Origin: an uncultured Paracoccaceae bacterium
Lineage (GTDB): Bacteria > Pseudomonadota > Alphaproteobacteria > Rhodobacterales > Rhodobacteraceae
NCBI GenBank assembly: GCA_938002605.1
Contig: CALLAF010000006.1
Coordinates: 90,889 to 154,888 of the forward strand
Reading direction: 5' to 3'
DNA: 64,000 nucleotides
The translations under genes and the position numbers were made by a program. Positions 38,040-46,393 of the stretch are shown one piece after another (position 1 is the stretch's first letter; every line of letters starts with the position of its first letter). The notes beneath the pieces are model-generated. The model ran no database searches, had not been told where the DNA came from, and was given only the letters and a program-made list of their open reading frames with translations.

Positions 38040-38054
38040 TTAATGTGAGGTTAA
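38040..38054 (-). promoter_or_regulatory. Perfect CtrA-type binding site upstream of the divL-like gene
   Basis: TTAATGTGAGGTTAA is TTAA, seven bases, TTAA: an exact match to the CtrA full-site consensus. It lies 48-62 nt upstream of the divL-like ATG, around the -35 position of a likely promoter, in the 76-bp gap after regB. Confidence 0.7.
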
Positions 38055-38068
38055 GCCTGTCCCCGGAC

Positions 38069-39439
38069 CTAAGTAACAGGGCTGTTTTGTTGGTTTTCAC
38101 CCAAGGGTGTGCTTGCGCGGTCGCCGCTGTTTGGCAGTACATCGCGCGTCCAGGTCACGTCGATGACGGCGCCGCCTTCACCCAAGCCAGCCCTGCGGCT
38201 GTTCGCAAATGCGAGCCTTGCGCCAGAGCGCTCCAAAAGGGTCTTGGCGATAAACAATCCTAATCCCATGCCCTTATAGCCGGGGCGGGACGTATCATCA
38301 GATTGCCGCCGTCGCCGCACGTAAGGGTCCCCGATCCGCCCGATGACAGATCCCGGAAACCCCGGACCATCATCTGAAATACGGACATTCAGCGTGGCGT
38401 CGGTCCAGCTTAGGGCGACACAGACTTCGGTTTGCGCAAAATCGACAGCGTTTTGGATCAGATTGCGTAATCCGTGGATGATTTCGGGGCGCCGCGCGAT
38501 GGTAGGTTGATCTTGGTATGTATCGATTTGAAAGTGGACATATTTCCCGCGCTCCATATGCGGTTCAGCGGCTTCGCGCACAACGGCTTCTAGTGGTGCA
38601 TGGCGCATGTGCAGATCGTCTTTTCCGGCTCGCCCCATTGAATGCAGAATATCGCGGCATCGGTCAGCTTGTTGACCGATAAGGTTGGCATCCTCAAACA
38701 GATCAGGATGACCGCTAAGCTCTTCTTTCATTTCGCTGGCAACGAGCTTTATCGTTGCCAAAGGTGTGCCGAGTTCATGTGCCGCTGCCGCGATAACTCC
38801 GCCCAAATCCGTGAGCTTTTGCTCACGGGCGAGCGCAAGCTGCGTGGCTGCCAAGGCTTCGCGCATTGCATGCATTTCTGTGGTAACTTGGCGCGCGTAG
38901 ACGGATAAAAACACAATCCCAATGACGATAGATGCCCAAAATCCAAATTGGAAAATCCCCGGCAGCACCAAAACCGTGCCATCCAACATCGTGATTGGGA
39001 TATGGATTTGGCTGATCGCTGTGATGATGGCTATCGCCGTCAGCCCCAAAAATACGGTGGTGTTTAAGTGTAGAACGGTGGCCGCAATCGTCACTGGGGC
39101 CAACATCAGCATTGCAAATGGGTTGTTTAACCCGCCAGCGATTGCAAGCAATAGACCAAGCTGAACCAAATCAAAAACAAGCCAAAGCGATGCACCGCGT
39201 TCAGAGAGACGCGTATTTTCCGGATAGCCGACCGTCGCAACAAGGTTAGCTATAACTGAAACGCCGATAAATATAGCCGCGAGACCAAGGTGAATTTGAA
39301 GACCGTAGACCAAACATGCCGCCATAATCGCAGCGGCCTGACCAGTCGTCGCGGCCCAGCGTAGCGACGTCAGGGTGCGCAGCCGTATCCAATTGCTACG
39401 TTGCTGTTGTTGAAATTGGCTAAAGTCTGAAACAGACAT
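38069..39439 (-). CDS. regB: Redox-sensing histidine kinase RegB (PrrB)
   Basis: Membrane kinase that controls photosynthesis, respiration and carbon/nitrogen fixation genes with RegA according to redox state. The 456-aa protein has six N-terminal membrane helices with the quinone-site motif GGLNNPF (about 102-108). The phospho-acceptor His is H221 in AAAAHELGTPL, and the redox-active Cys is C261 in DRCRDIL. A C-terminal HATPase has GDPGFPG-type loops (DDGPGFPG). I use the ATG at 39439 (MSVSDFSQF). It diverges from senC across an 84-bp regulatory gap, the classic reg layout. Confidence 0.94.
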   Translation of the reverse strand: MSVSDFSQFQQQQRSNWIRLRTLTSLRWAATTGQAAAIMAACLVYGLQIHLGLAAIFIGVSVIANLVATVGYPENTRLSERGASLWLVFDLVQLGLLLAIAGGLNNPFAMLMLAPVTIAATVLHLNTTVFLGLTAIAIITAISQIHIPITMLDGTVLVLPGIFQFGFWASIVIGIVFLSVYARQVTTEMHAMREALAATQLALAREQKLTDLGGVIAAAAHELGTPLATIKLVASEMKEELSGHPDLFEDANLIGQQADRCRDILHSMGRAGKDDLHMRHAPLEAVVREAAEPHMERGKYVHFQIDTYQDQPTIARRPEIIHGLRNLIQNAVDFAQTEVCVALSWTDATLNVRISDDGPGFPGSVIGRIGDPYVRRRRQSDDTSRPGYKGMGLGLFIAKTLLERSGARLAFANSRRAGLGEGGAVIDVTWTRDVLPNSGDRASTPLGENQQNSPVT

Positions 39440-39523
39440 ATCCTGTGATCCCGTTGGCAAGGTAGATCATTGATAAGCAGCGCTGCTTGGGGGATCAATG
39501 CGCGAATAGGGAAAGGGACGTAG

Positions 39524-40117
39524 ATGTCTAAATTGATCGCAGTGCTCGCAGGAACAACGGTTGTTGCCATGCTTGGCACGACTTTTGCGATCACTCAGCT
39601 TGTTCCGGCGCCAGATTGTGGCGCCACGGTTGGTGGTGATATCGGTGGGCCGTTTACCTTGCGTAGTGAAACCGGGGCGATTGTGACGGATCGCGATGTG
39701 ATCGTTGAGCCTACATTAATTTATTTCGGCTACACGTTTTGCCCTGATGTTTGCCCGCTTGATAGTGCGCGCAACGCAGCGGCAATTGATATCTTAGCCG
39801 ACCAAGGTCTGAGCGCGACGCCAGTGTTCATCTCAATCGACCCAAATCGTGATAGCGTGGACGTGGTGCGGGACTATGCCGATAATTTTCATCCCAAAAT
39901 GATCGGGCTCACGGGAACGGACACACAGGTCGCAGCCGCATCGCAAGCCTATCGTATATTTTATCAAAAAGAGGACGGTGACCCGGATTACTATCTGATC
40001 GCCCATTCGACATCGACCTATTTGGCGCTTCCTGAATCTGGTGTTGTAGCCATATTCGGACGTGACGACAGCGCAGATCACGTTGCTCAGGTCGCCGCGT
40101 GCATGATCACAGGTTGA
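39524..40117 (+). CDS. senC: SCO1/SenC/PrrC copper protein
   Basis: Periplasmic membrane-anchored copper chaperone for cytochrome oxidase CuA sites; in the reg locus it is also linked to RegB signalling. The 197-aa protein has an N-terminal anchor, the copper-binding CPDVC (C73, C77) in a thioredoxin fold, and the third ligand His161 in AHSTSTYL. It lies between divergent regB and downstream regA. Confidence 0.94.
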   Translation: MSKLIAVLAGTTVVAMLGTTFAITQLVPAPDCGATVGGDIGGPFTLRSETGAIVTDRDVIVEPTLIYFGYTFCPDVCPLDSARNAAAIDILADQGLSATPVFISIDPNRDSVDVVRDYADNFHPKMIGLTGTDTQVAAASQAYRIFYQKEDGDPDYYLIAHSTSTYLALPESGVVAIFGRDDSADHVAQVAACMITG

Positions 40118-40171
40118 CGAAGGGTGCTATAAACCTACACTTAGGCGCACACTAGCGAGGAACGCACCATA

Positions 40172-40720
40172 ATGACCGAGCCATTGGATCTGGGCGACGA
40201 TAAGAGCCTTCTTCTTGTTGATGATGATGAAGCGTTCTTGCGGCGACTTGCCAAGGCGATGGAAAAACGCGGATTTGCAGTTGAAACGGCTGAATCTGTG
40301 GTGGCAGGCAAGGCAATCGCAAATGTGCGTCCGCCAGCCTATGCGGTTGTTGATTTGCGGCTAGAAGATGGGAACGGGTTGGATGTGGTTGAGCTGTTAC
40401 GTGCAAAGCGCCCCGAGAGTCGGATTGTCGTACTGACTGGATATGGTGCGATTGCAACTGCAGTGGCGGCTGTAAAAATTGGCGCGACCGACTATCTAGC
40501 AAAACCTGCGGACGCAAATGATGTGACCAACGCATTGTTGGCAGGCGATGCAGCACTTCCCCCACCACCCGAAAACCCAATGAGCGCGGATCGCGTGCGT
40601 TGGGAGCATATTCAACGGGTGTACGAGCTGTGTGATCGCAATGTGTCTGAAACGGCGCGCAGGCTTTCGATGCACCGCCGGACCTTGCAACGCATTCTGG
40701 CAAAGCGTAGCCCACGCTAA
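40172..40720 (+). CDS. regA: Response regulator RegA (PrrA)
   Basis: Activates redox-controlled operons when phosphorylated by RegB. The 182-aa protein has a receiver domain with acidic pocket LLVDDDE, phospho-acceptor Asp61 in VVDLRLEDG, the LTGYG Thr loop and the K in YLAKPAD. A proline linker (PPPPENP) leads to a Fis-type helix-turn-helix SETARRLSMHRRTLQRILAKRSPR. It converges on the LysR gene with a 4-nt overlap. Confidence 0.96.
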   Translation: MTEPLDLGDDKSLLLVDDDEAFLRRLAKAMEKRGFAVETAESVVAGKAIANVRPPAYAVVDLRLEDGNGLDVVELLRAKRPESRIVVLTGYGAIATAVAAVKIGATDYLAKPADANDVTNALLAGDAALPPPPENPMSADRVRWEHIQRVYELCDRNVSETARRLSMHRRTLQRILAKRSPR

Positions 40721-41574
40721 AGCGCTTTTAACAGCCATTTCTTAAATGTCTTAACTCTGTCAGATAGAACACCGGGCGGATGAATGATGTAATACCCAAT
40801 GCCTTCAGGTTGGGTTTGGCTTAGCGCGATCAGCCGCCCATCCCTGATATCATCGCTTACCAATGCGCTGGCAGCGATAGTTATGCCACCGCCTGCGCGC
40901 ACGGCAGATAGGGCCATGCCCAATGTGGAAACGGTGACAGATTTTTGCGAGGGCCCGATTAACCCAGCCTCGCGAACCCAGCGCTGCGATTCCTGATGGG
41001 CGTCTTCGAAAAACCATGTTGCGCCGGATTGCGCGATTTGATCAGTTTTGACAACACCTGGCGCCGCAACAACCGTATAGTCAGCGGCCAGCAGGTGTGT
41101 TGTCTCTAGGCCTGGCCAGTTCCCATCGCCGTATCTGATACCAACATCAAATCCGTCTTTGCGCAGATCAACAAGCTTGTTGCTGGGAACAATAGACAGC
41201 GCGATTTCGGGGTATTTCGCCCAAAATTTCCCGATCCGTGGCATCAACCAGCTTTCTGCAAAGTTATGGGTTGCGGTGATCGACAGCGGCCGGGAGTCCA
41301 CATCAGCGCGCACGGATTTTACACCTGCAATGATTTGCCCAAACCCATCCGAAAGCGCATCTGCCAAACGCGCACCCGCATCCGTTAGGACAACGCCGCG
41401 CCCCTGACGCACGAGCAATGACGCCCCAAGATCAGATTCGACCGACCGCACGTGTTGGGCGATAGCGGCGTGGGTGACGTTCAATTCACGGGCCGCTTGC
41501 GAAAATGACCCCGCGCGGGCGGCGGCATCAAACGCGCGCAGCGCAGCAAGTGATGGGACATCACGCCAGTTCAT
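40717..41574 (-). CDS. LysR-family transcriptional regulator (GcvA-like)
   Basis: A 285-aa regulator with an N-terminal winged helix (LRAFDAAARAGSFSQAARELNVTHAAIAQHVRSVESDLG) and a periplasmic-binding-type effector domain. The LNVTHAAIAQHV spacing and arrangement is like GcvA-type regulators. It diverges from the small 53-aa ORF across about 96 bp, so that ORF is the natural candidate target. The effector is unknown. Confidence 0.9.
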   Translation of the reverse strand: MNWRDVPSLAALRAFDAAARAGSFSQAARELNVTHAAIAQHVRSVESDLGASLLVRQGRGVVLTDAGARLADALSDGFGQIIAGVKSVRADVDSRPLSITATHNFAESWLMPRIGKFWAKYPEIALSIVPSNKLVDLRKDGFDVGIRYGDGNWPGLETTHLLAADYTVVAAPGVVKTDQIAQSGATWFFEDAHQESQRWVREAGLIGPSQKSVTVSTLGMALSAVRAGGGITIAASALVSDDIRDGRLIALSQTQPEGIGYYIIHPPGVLSDRVKTFKKWLLKAL

Positions 41575-41670
41575 ATGAAAGCTCAGCTAACATAATGAAA
41601 ATCTTACAGAGTCGCATAAGCACTGCAATCCTTTTATTTGTTGGTCATCAACATTCAGAAAGGAATAGTC

Positions 41671-41832
41671 ATGCTATCAATACTATCCAACAGCTTCCTG
41701 ACCGCAACACGCAATGCTCGCTGGGACGCCCCAAACAATTGGATCCACGATGGACGTCCACAAAAAACCTATGAAATTGAACGCAAAGAAGCCCAACTGC
41801 GCGCGCATGTTCAAAGGTCGACCAAATCGTAA
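41671..41832 (+). CDS. Small 53-aa protein divergent from the LysR gene
   Basis: The ATG at 41671 follows AAAGGA at ideal spacing. The predicted product begins MLSILSNSFLTATRNARWDA and is basic and hydrophilic after a short apolar start; a KTYEIERKEAQLRAHV helix is likely. I do not recognise the family. Its support is the ribosome-binding site, position in the divergent LysR promoter region and sensible composition. A longer start at 41638 lacks a good ribosome-binding site. Confidence 0.55.
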   Translation: MLSILSNSFLTATRNARWDAPNNWIHDGRPQKTYEIERKEAQLRAHVQRSTKS

Positions 41833-41874
41833 CGAAACTAAAATTGCTGCCACGCTCTCGGCGATGGCAGCAAA

Positions 41875-41900
41875 ACTGCGATGTTTTGATGCATCGCAGT
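41875..41900. other. 9-bp-stem hairpin between small ORF and cytochrome gene
   Basis: ACTGCGATG and CATCGCAGT form a perfect 9-bp stem with an 8-nt loop. A second inverted repeat (GCTGCCA ... TGGCAGC, 41846-41871) lies just upstream. No clear T-tract follows on the plus strand, so these may be RNA processing or stability elements rather than a terminator. Confidence 0.4.
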
Positions 41901-42002
41901 CAAGCAAAATTGCCTTTAAGGTTGGTTTAGACTGCCCGGCGCACTATATTTTGCGCGACTGGGGCAAACAGTCATTGATCAGATCGAAAAAGGACAACGA
42001 TC

Positions 42003-42419
42003 ATGAAAACGATAACAATCGCCGCAACTCTGGCCGCACTTGCTTCTCCTGTGCTTGCCGAAGGTGACGCAGCAGCTGGCGAGCAGCAATTTAGCCGTCA
42101 ATGCGTTGCTTGCCATGTTGTGCGTGACGATGCTGGCCAAGTGCTTGCTGGTCGCAATGCGCGCACGGGTCCAAACCTTTACAGTCTGGATGGTCGCACA
42201 TTGGGCGCGATCGAAGACTTCCGGTATGGCGATGCGCTGGTTGCGCTGGGCGAAACAGGCGCGACATGGGACGAAGAATCTTTTGTTGCCTATGTGCAAA
42301 ATCCAACAGCCTATCTGCGCGAAGCAACCGGCGATGGCCGCGCACGCGGTAAAATGGCCTATCAGGTCCGCGATGCACAGCAAGCGGCTGACATCTACGC
42401 GTTTTTGGGGACGCTTTAA
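42003..42419 (+). CDS. Class I c-type cytochrome, periplasmic
   Basis: A 138-aa electron carrier with a signal peptide (cleavage after ALA at residue 19) and a single haem site CVACH (C34, C37, H38). A likely Met axial ligand is in RGKMAYQV, and the protein ends in the IYAFLGTL helix typical of cytochrome c2/c550 types. It is monocistronic with AAAGGA before the ATG and a terminator after it. The partner is unknown; a bc1 operon lies 12 kb downstream. Confidence 0.9.
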   Translation: MKTITIAATLAALASPVLAEGDAAAGEQQFSRQCVACHVVRDDAGQVLAGRNARTGPNLYSLDGRTLGAIEDFRYGDALVALGETGATWDEESFVAYVQNPTAYLREATGDGRARGKMAYQVRDAQQAADIYAFLGTL

Positions 42420-42444
42420 CGCCACTTAAACACGGATTGCCGCT

Positions 42445-42486
42445 GGGGCTGCATTGGGAAATCCAGTGCGGCCCCTTTCCTTTTTT
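42445..42486 (+). terminator. Terminator after the cytochrome c gene
   Basis: GGGGCTGCATTGG pairs with CCAGTGCGGCCCC (two G-T wobbles) around a 5-nt loop, followed by TTTCCTTTTTT. It begins 26 nt after the stop codon. Confidence 0.8.
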
Positions 42487-42535
42487 GCGGCCTTTCCCCT
42501 CTTGAAACCAGCCAAAATCGGTGAAACCATTGGGG

Positions 42536-44335
42536 ATGGAATATCACATCAAATCTTGGGCTGAATTGGCCCCCCGTTTGGTCGCCGTTGCTGCAGGGCG
42601 CGCGCATGCTGACCTTGTCATTTCTGGCGGTAAACTTGTTAACGTGCAGTCCCGCGAAGTGCTAGACGGGTGGCAAGTCGCCATTGCGGGCGGGCGTTTT
42701 GCTTATGTTGGCCCCGACGCAAGTCATTGCATTGGCCCTGACACTGAAATCATTGATGCCAAGGGCCGGTATCTTATCCCCGGTCTGTGTGACGGACATA
42801 TGCATATCGAAAGCGGGATGCTGACCCCTGCTGAATTTGCTGCAGCCGTTATTCCACATGGCACCACCACGATGTTCACCGATCCGCATGAGATTGCCAA
42901 CGTGCTGGGGCTGCGCGGCGTACGCATGATGCATGACGAAGCTTTGATGCAGCCGATTAATATCTATACGCAAATGCCATCCTGCGCCCCCTCTGCGCCG
43001 GGGCTTGAAACAACAGGTTTCGAAATATCCACCGAAGATGTGGCCGAAGCCATGGCATGGCCCGGTATTATCGGTCTTGGTGAAATGATGAATTTCCCCG
43101 GTGTGATCAACGGCGATCCGCAAATGTTGGCCGAAATGGCCGCGACGATGAATGCGGGTAAAACTGTTGGCGGCCACTATGCCAGCCCGGACAAAGGCAA
43201 TGCTTTTGCGGCCTATGTTGCAGGTGGTGCGGCGGATGACCACGAAGGCACAGCCGAAGCCGACGCAATCGCGCGTGTGCGGTTGGGCATGAAATCAATG
43301 ATGCGGCTTGGGTCCGCGTGGTATGATGTCGAAAGCCAAATCACAGCAGTTACGGAACGCGGTCTTGATCCGCGCAACTTTATCCTTTGCACGGATGATT
43401 GCCATTCAGGGACGCTGGTGAACGACGGCCATATGAACCGTGTTGTACGCCACGCGATTGCATGCGGGTGTGATCCGTTGATTGCGTTGCAAATGGCCAC
43501 GATCAACACGGCCACGCACTTTGGGCTAGAACGTGAATTGGGCTCAATCGCACCCGGGCGTCGGGCGGATGTGATTTTGACGTCAGATTTAGTGACGCTG
43601 CCGATTGAACAGGTCATCGCGCGTGGTCGCACGGTTGCTAATGATGGTAAAATAGCCGTTGATTGCCCACATTACGATTGGCCCACCGACGCACGCCAAA
43701 CTGTAAACATGGGTAAGGCATTGGGCAGCGATGATTTTGCGATCCGTGCCCCCGAAGGAAAAAACAGTGTTAAGGTCAAGGTGATTGGAGTCGTTGAAAA
43801 CCAGGCCCCGACCGAAGCACTTACCGCTGAACTTCCCGTTGTTGATGGGCTGGTCGAAGGCGAAGGTGATACCTATCAAATCGCGTTGGTCGAACGACAT
43901 CAGGGCACGGGTAAAGTCGTGAACGCTGTTGTCTCTGGTTTTGGATACACGGGTAAGATGGCGATGGCATCGACCGTGGCGCATGATAGCCACCATATGA
44001 TTGTCGTGGGCACCGATCGAGAAAACATGGCTACGGCAGCCAACCGACTGGGCGAAGTTGGCGGCGGTGTCACTATCTGGAAAGACGGCAAGGAATTGGC
44101 GCTTGTTGAACTTCCTATCGCCGGGCTTATGTCTGATCAACCTGCCGCCCAAGTCGCCGCCAAGGCTGATAAGATGGTCGCGGCGATGACGGAATGCGGC
44201 TGCACGTTAAACAACGCCTATATGCAGCATTCGCTTTTGGCGCTTGTTGTCATCCCCTCGTTGCGGATTTCTGATCTGGGACTGGTAGATGTAGAGAAAT
44301 TTGAATTGACTGATTTATTTGAGGACGACCTATGA
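42536..44335 (+). CDS. ade: Adenine deaminase
   Basis: Converts adenine to hypoxanthine in purine salvage. The 599-aa protein has the amidohydrolase metal site HMHIESGML, a TTMFTDPHEIANV segment, CTDDCHSGTL and a long C-terminal adenine-deaminase-specific domain ending in the conserved YMQHSLLALVVIPSLRISDLGLVD region. I use the ATG at 42536 (MEYHIKSW); a GTG five codons earlier is possible. The stop overlaps the amn start as ATGA, so adenine release and deamination are encoded together. Confidence 0.93.
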   Translation: MEYHIKSWAELAPRLVAVAAGRAHADLVISGGKLVNVQSREVLDGWQVAIAGGRFAYVGPDASHCIGPDTEIIDAKGRYLIPGLCDGHMHIESGMLTPAEFAAAVIPHGTTTMFTDPHEIANVLGLRGVRMMHDEALMQPINIYTQMPSCAPSAPGLETTGFEISTEDVAEAMAWPGIIGLGEMMNFPGVINGDPQMLAEMAATMNAGKTVGGHYASPDKGNAFAAYVAGGAADDHEGTAEADAIARVRLGMKSMMRLGSAWYDVESQITAVTERGLDPRNFILCTDDCHSGTLVNDGHMNRVVRHAIACGCDPLIALQMATINTATHFGLERELGSIAPGRRADVILTSDLVTLPIEQVIARGRTVANDGKIAVDCPHYDWPTDARQTVNMGKALGSDDFAIRAPEGKNSVKVKVIGVVENQAPTEALTAELPVVDGLVEGEGDTYQIALVERHQGTGKVVNAVVSGFGYTGKMAMASTVAHDSHHMIVVGTDRENMATAANRLGEVGGGVTIWKDGKELALVELPIAGLMSDQPAAQVAAKADKMVAAMTECGCTLNNAYMQHSLLALVVIPSLRISDLGLVDVEKFELTDLFEDDL

Positions 44336-45813
44336 ACAATACCCAACAGGTCAAGACCCGGACACCCGATGTGCCCGGACACGAAGCATTTACCGATGCC
44401 AAAGCTGCCGTCGCACGGTTGCGGTCCCTGTACGACACCGCAGCAGGGTTTTTGTCAGCGCGCTTCCAAGAAGCCATGGATAACGGCCAACCCGATGCTC
44501 GCGTGCGTGCCTATTACCCTGAAATTCGCCTGACCACGACAACCCACGCCAAAAAGGACACGCGCCTGTCGTTTGGTCATGTTGCGGAACCGGGAACCTA
44601 TGCAACGACTGTTACGCGACCGGACCTGTTTGAATCCTATCTAGAACAACAAATCCAGCTTTTGCTGAACAATCACGGTGTGCCGGTTGTGATTGGTCCA
44701 TCCGATACGGTGATGCCTGTACATTTTGCGGTCGCAAATGATCCAAAATTGACGGTTCCCCAAGATGGGTCACTGGATTTCAACCTGCGTGATAACTTTG
44801 ACGTGCCAGACCTGTCCACAACGCATGATGCGATCGTGAATGGCGAAGGGTTTGCTTATCCTGATGGCGCGCAGCCACTCGCGCCCTTTACCGCGCAGCG
44901 CGTGGATTATTCACTCGCGCGTCTGTCACATTACACTGCGACCGCTGCAGAGCATTTCCAAAACCATGTGCTTTTCACCAACTACCAGTTCTATGTTGAA
45001 GAGTTTGAAAATTATGCACGGGCAATGCTGGCCGACTCCGACAGCGGCTACACTAGCTTTGTAAGCACCGGAAATGTGGAAATTACAGATGCGGATACGG
45101 CGATCGCTGAACCTGCAAAGCTGCCGCAAATGCCGACTTACCACCTCAAACGCAAAAACGGTGGCGGGATCACCTTGGTCAACATTGGTGTTGGCCCCTC
45201 GAATGCCAAAACTGCAACCGATCATATCGCGGTGCTGCGTCCACATGCGTGGCTGATGGTGGGGCATTGCGCCGGTTTACGCAATTCCCAACGCTTGGGC
45301 GATTTCGTTCTGGCGCACGCCTATCTGCGTGAAGACCATGTATTGGATGATGATCTTCCTGTCTGGGTGCCTATCCCTGCGTTGGCTGAAATCCAGATTG
45401 CGCTGGAAACCGCCGTAGCCGACGTGACCGAGCTCGAAGGGTATGAGCTAAAGCGGATCATGCGGACAGGTACCGTGGCGACCATCGATAACCGTAACTG
45501 GGAACTGCGTGACCAGTCGGGACCGGTGCAACGGTTGTCGCAATCGCGGGCTGTCGCCTTGGACATGGAAAGTGCGACAATTGCGGCAAATGGGTTCCGG
45601 TTTCGGGTACCCTATGGCACCCTGCTTTGTGTGAGCGACAAGCCGTTGCACGGAGAGTTAAAGCTGCCCGGCATGGCATCTAGTTTTTATAAAACGCAGG
45701 TCGCAGCGCATCTAATGATCGGAATTCGGGCGATGGAACGGTTGCGTGAAATGCCGCTTGAACGCATCCACAGCCGCAAATTACGCAGTTTTGAAGAGAC
45801 CGCGTTCCTCTAA
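44332..45813 (+). CDS. amn: AMP nucleosidase
   Basis: Cleaves AMP to adenine and ribose 5-phosphate. The 493-aa protein has the N-terminal AMP nucleosidase domain and the C-terminal phosphorylase-like domain: MVGHCAGLRNSQRLGDFVLAHAYLREDHVLD, and ALDMESATIAANGFRFRVPYGTLLCVSDKPLHGELK. The length matches E. coli Amn. Translational coupling to ade suggests AMP-adenine-hypoxanthine salvage as a unit. Confidence 0.95.
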   Translation: MNNTQQVKTRTPDVPGHEAFTDAKAAVARLRSLYDTAAGFLSARFQEAMDNGQPDARVRAYYPEIRLTTTTHAKKDTRLSFGHVAEPGTYATTVTRPDLFESYLEQQIQLLLNNHGVPVVIGPSDTVMPVHFAVANDPKLTVPQDGSLDFNLRDNFDVPDLSTTHDAIVNGEGFAYPDGAQPLAPFTAQRVDYSLARLSHYTATAAEHFQNHVLFTNYQFYVEEFENYARAMLADSDSGYTSFVSTGNVEITDADTAIAEPAKLPQMPTYHLKRKNGGGITLVNIGVGPSNAKTATDHIAVLRPHAWLMVGHCAGLRNSQRLGDFVLAHAYLREDHVLDDDLPVWVPIPALAEIQIALETAVADVTELEGYELKRIMRTGTVATIDNRNWELRDQSGPVQRLSQSRAVALDMESATIAANGFRFRVPYGTLLCVSDKPLHGELKLPGMASSFYKTQVAAHLMIGIRAMERLREMPLERIHSRKLRSFEETAFL

Positions 45814-45868
45814 AGTCGGAATAAACGGGCGAAATGTCGCTATTTTCACTTGAAATCGCATACTAATC

Positions 45869-45886
45869 GTTGTGGTGTGCCACAAC
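45869..45886. promoter_or_regulatory. Inverted repeat upstream of the HU gene
   Basis: GTTGTGG and CCACAAC form a perfect 7-bp inverted repeat with a 4-nt centre, 60 nt before the HU start codon. The position suits an operator or a leader hairpin; no regulator is assigned. Confidence 0.4.
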
Positions 45887-45945
45887 ATACCGTTAAATGC
45901 GCGGGTAGAGGCCCCATAGGGCGGGCAATTAAGGGAGACCAGAAA

Positions 45946-46236
45946 ATGGCGACTAAACCACTAACGAAGGCGCAACTTGTTGCTGCACTTGCTGATGAAC
46001 TTGGCACAGATAAAAAAGCAGCTGGCGCTGCATTGGACGCCGTGACCGGCATCATCACCAAAGAAGTATCCGGTGGAGGTGCTGTGACGCTTCCAGGTGT
46101 TGGCAAAATCTATTGCCGTGAGCGCCCAGAGCGTATGGTCCGTAACCCCGCCACGGGCGAACAGATCAAAAAAGAAGCCGACAAGGTTGTCAAAATGACA
46201 ATTGCCAAAGCGTTGAAAGACAGCGTGAACGGCTAA
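45946..46236 (+). CDS. hup: HU-family DNA-binding protein
   Basis: Small nucleoid protein that bends DNA. The 96-aa protein starts MATKPLTKAQLVAALADELG; the flexible arm includes the conserved RNPATGEQI. The ATG at 45946 follows AAGGGAGA; the longer open frame upstream is not homologous to HU. The DNA-binding arm, helices and acidic spacing match HU more than IHF. It is monocistronic with strong terminator structures. Confidence 0.92.
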   Translation: MATKPLTKAQLVAALADELGTDKKAAGAALDAVTGIITKEVSGGGAVTLPGVGKIYCRERPERMVRNPATGEQIKKEADKVVKMTIAKALKDSVNG

Positions 46237-46238
46237 AT

Positions 46239-46300
46239 CATTTGGCCTTATGCCAAATGTAAATTTTATGAGGGTCGCCCAGATTGGGCGGCCTTTATTT
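46239..46300 (+). terminator. Tandem hairpins and terminator after HU
   Basis: Hairpin 1 (46239-46259) has CATTTGGC/GCCAAATG arms. Hairpin 2 (46273-46293) has a 9-bp GGTCGCCCA/TGGGCGGCC stem with one G-T pair and is followed by TTTATTT. The second is a good intrinsic terminator; the first may stabilise the mRNA. Confidence 0.85.
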
Positions 46301-46393
46301 ATGAGCGTTTTGGTGCGGTTGCGCAATCGTATTGATACAATGTAATTGCGAACTTGGATTGACGTTTCATTGGTGTTCAGCAAACGTCGCGCC

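Noticed and set aside
40152..40715. 187-codon open frame antisense to regA
   Set aside because: It runs opposite a certain RegA gene through its whole length; composition is a low-complexity Arg/Pro/His mix typical of the complement of coding DNA.
43589..44152. 187-codon frame antisense to ade
   Set aside because: Shadow of the adenine deaminase coding strand; no independent support.
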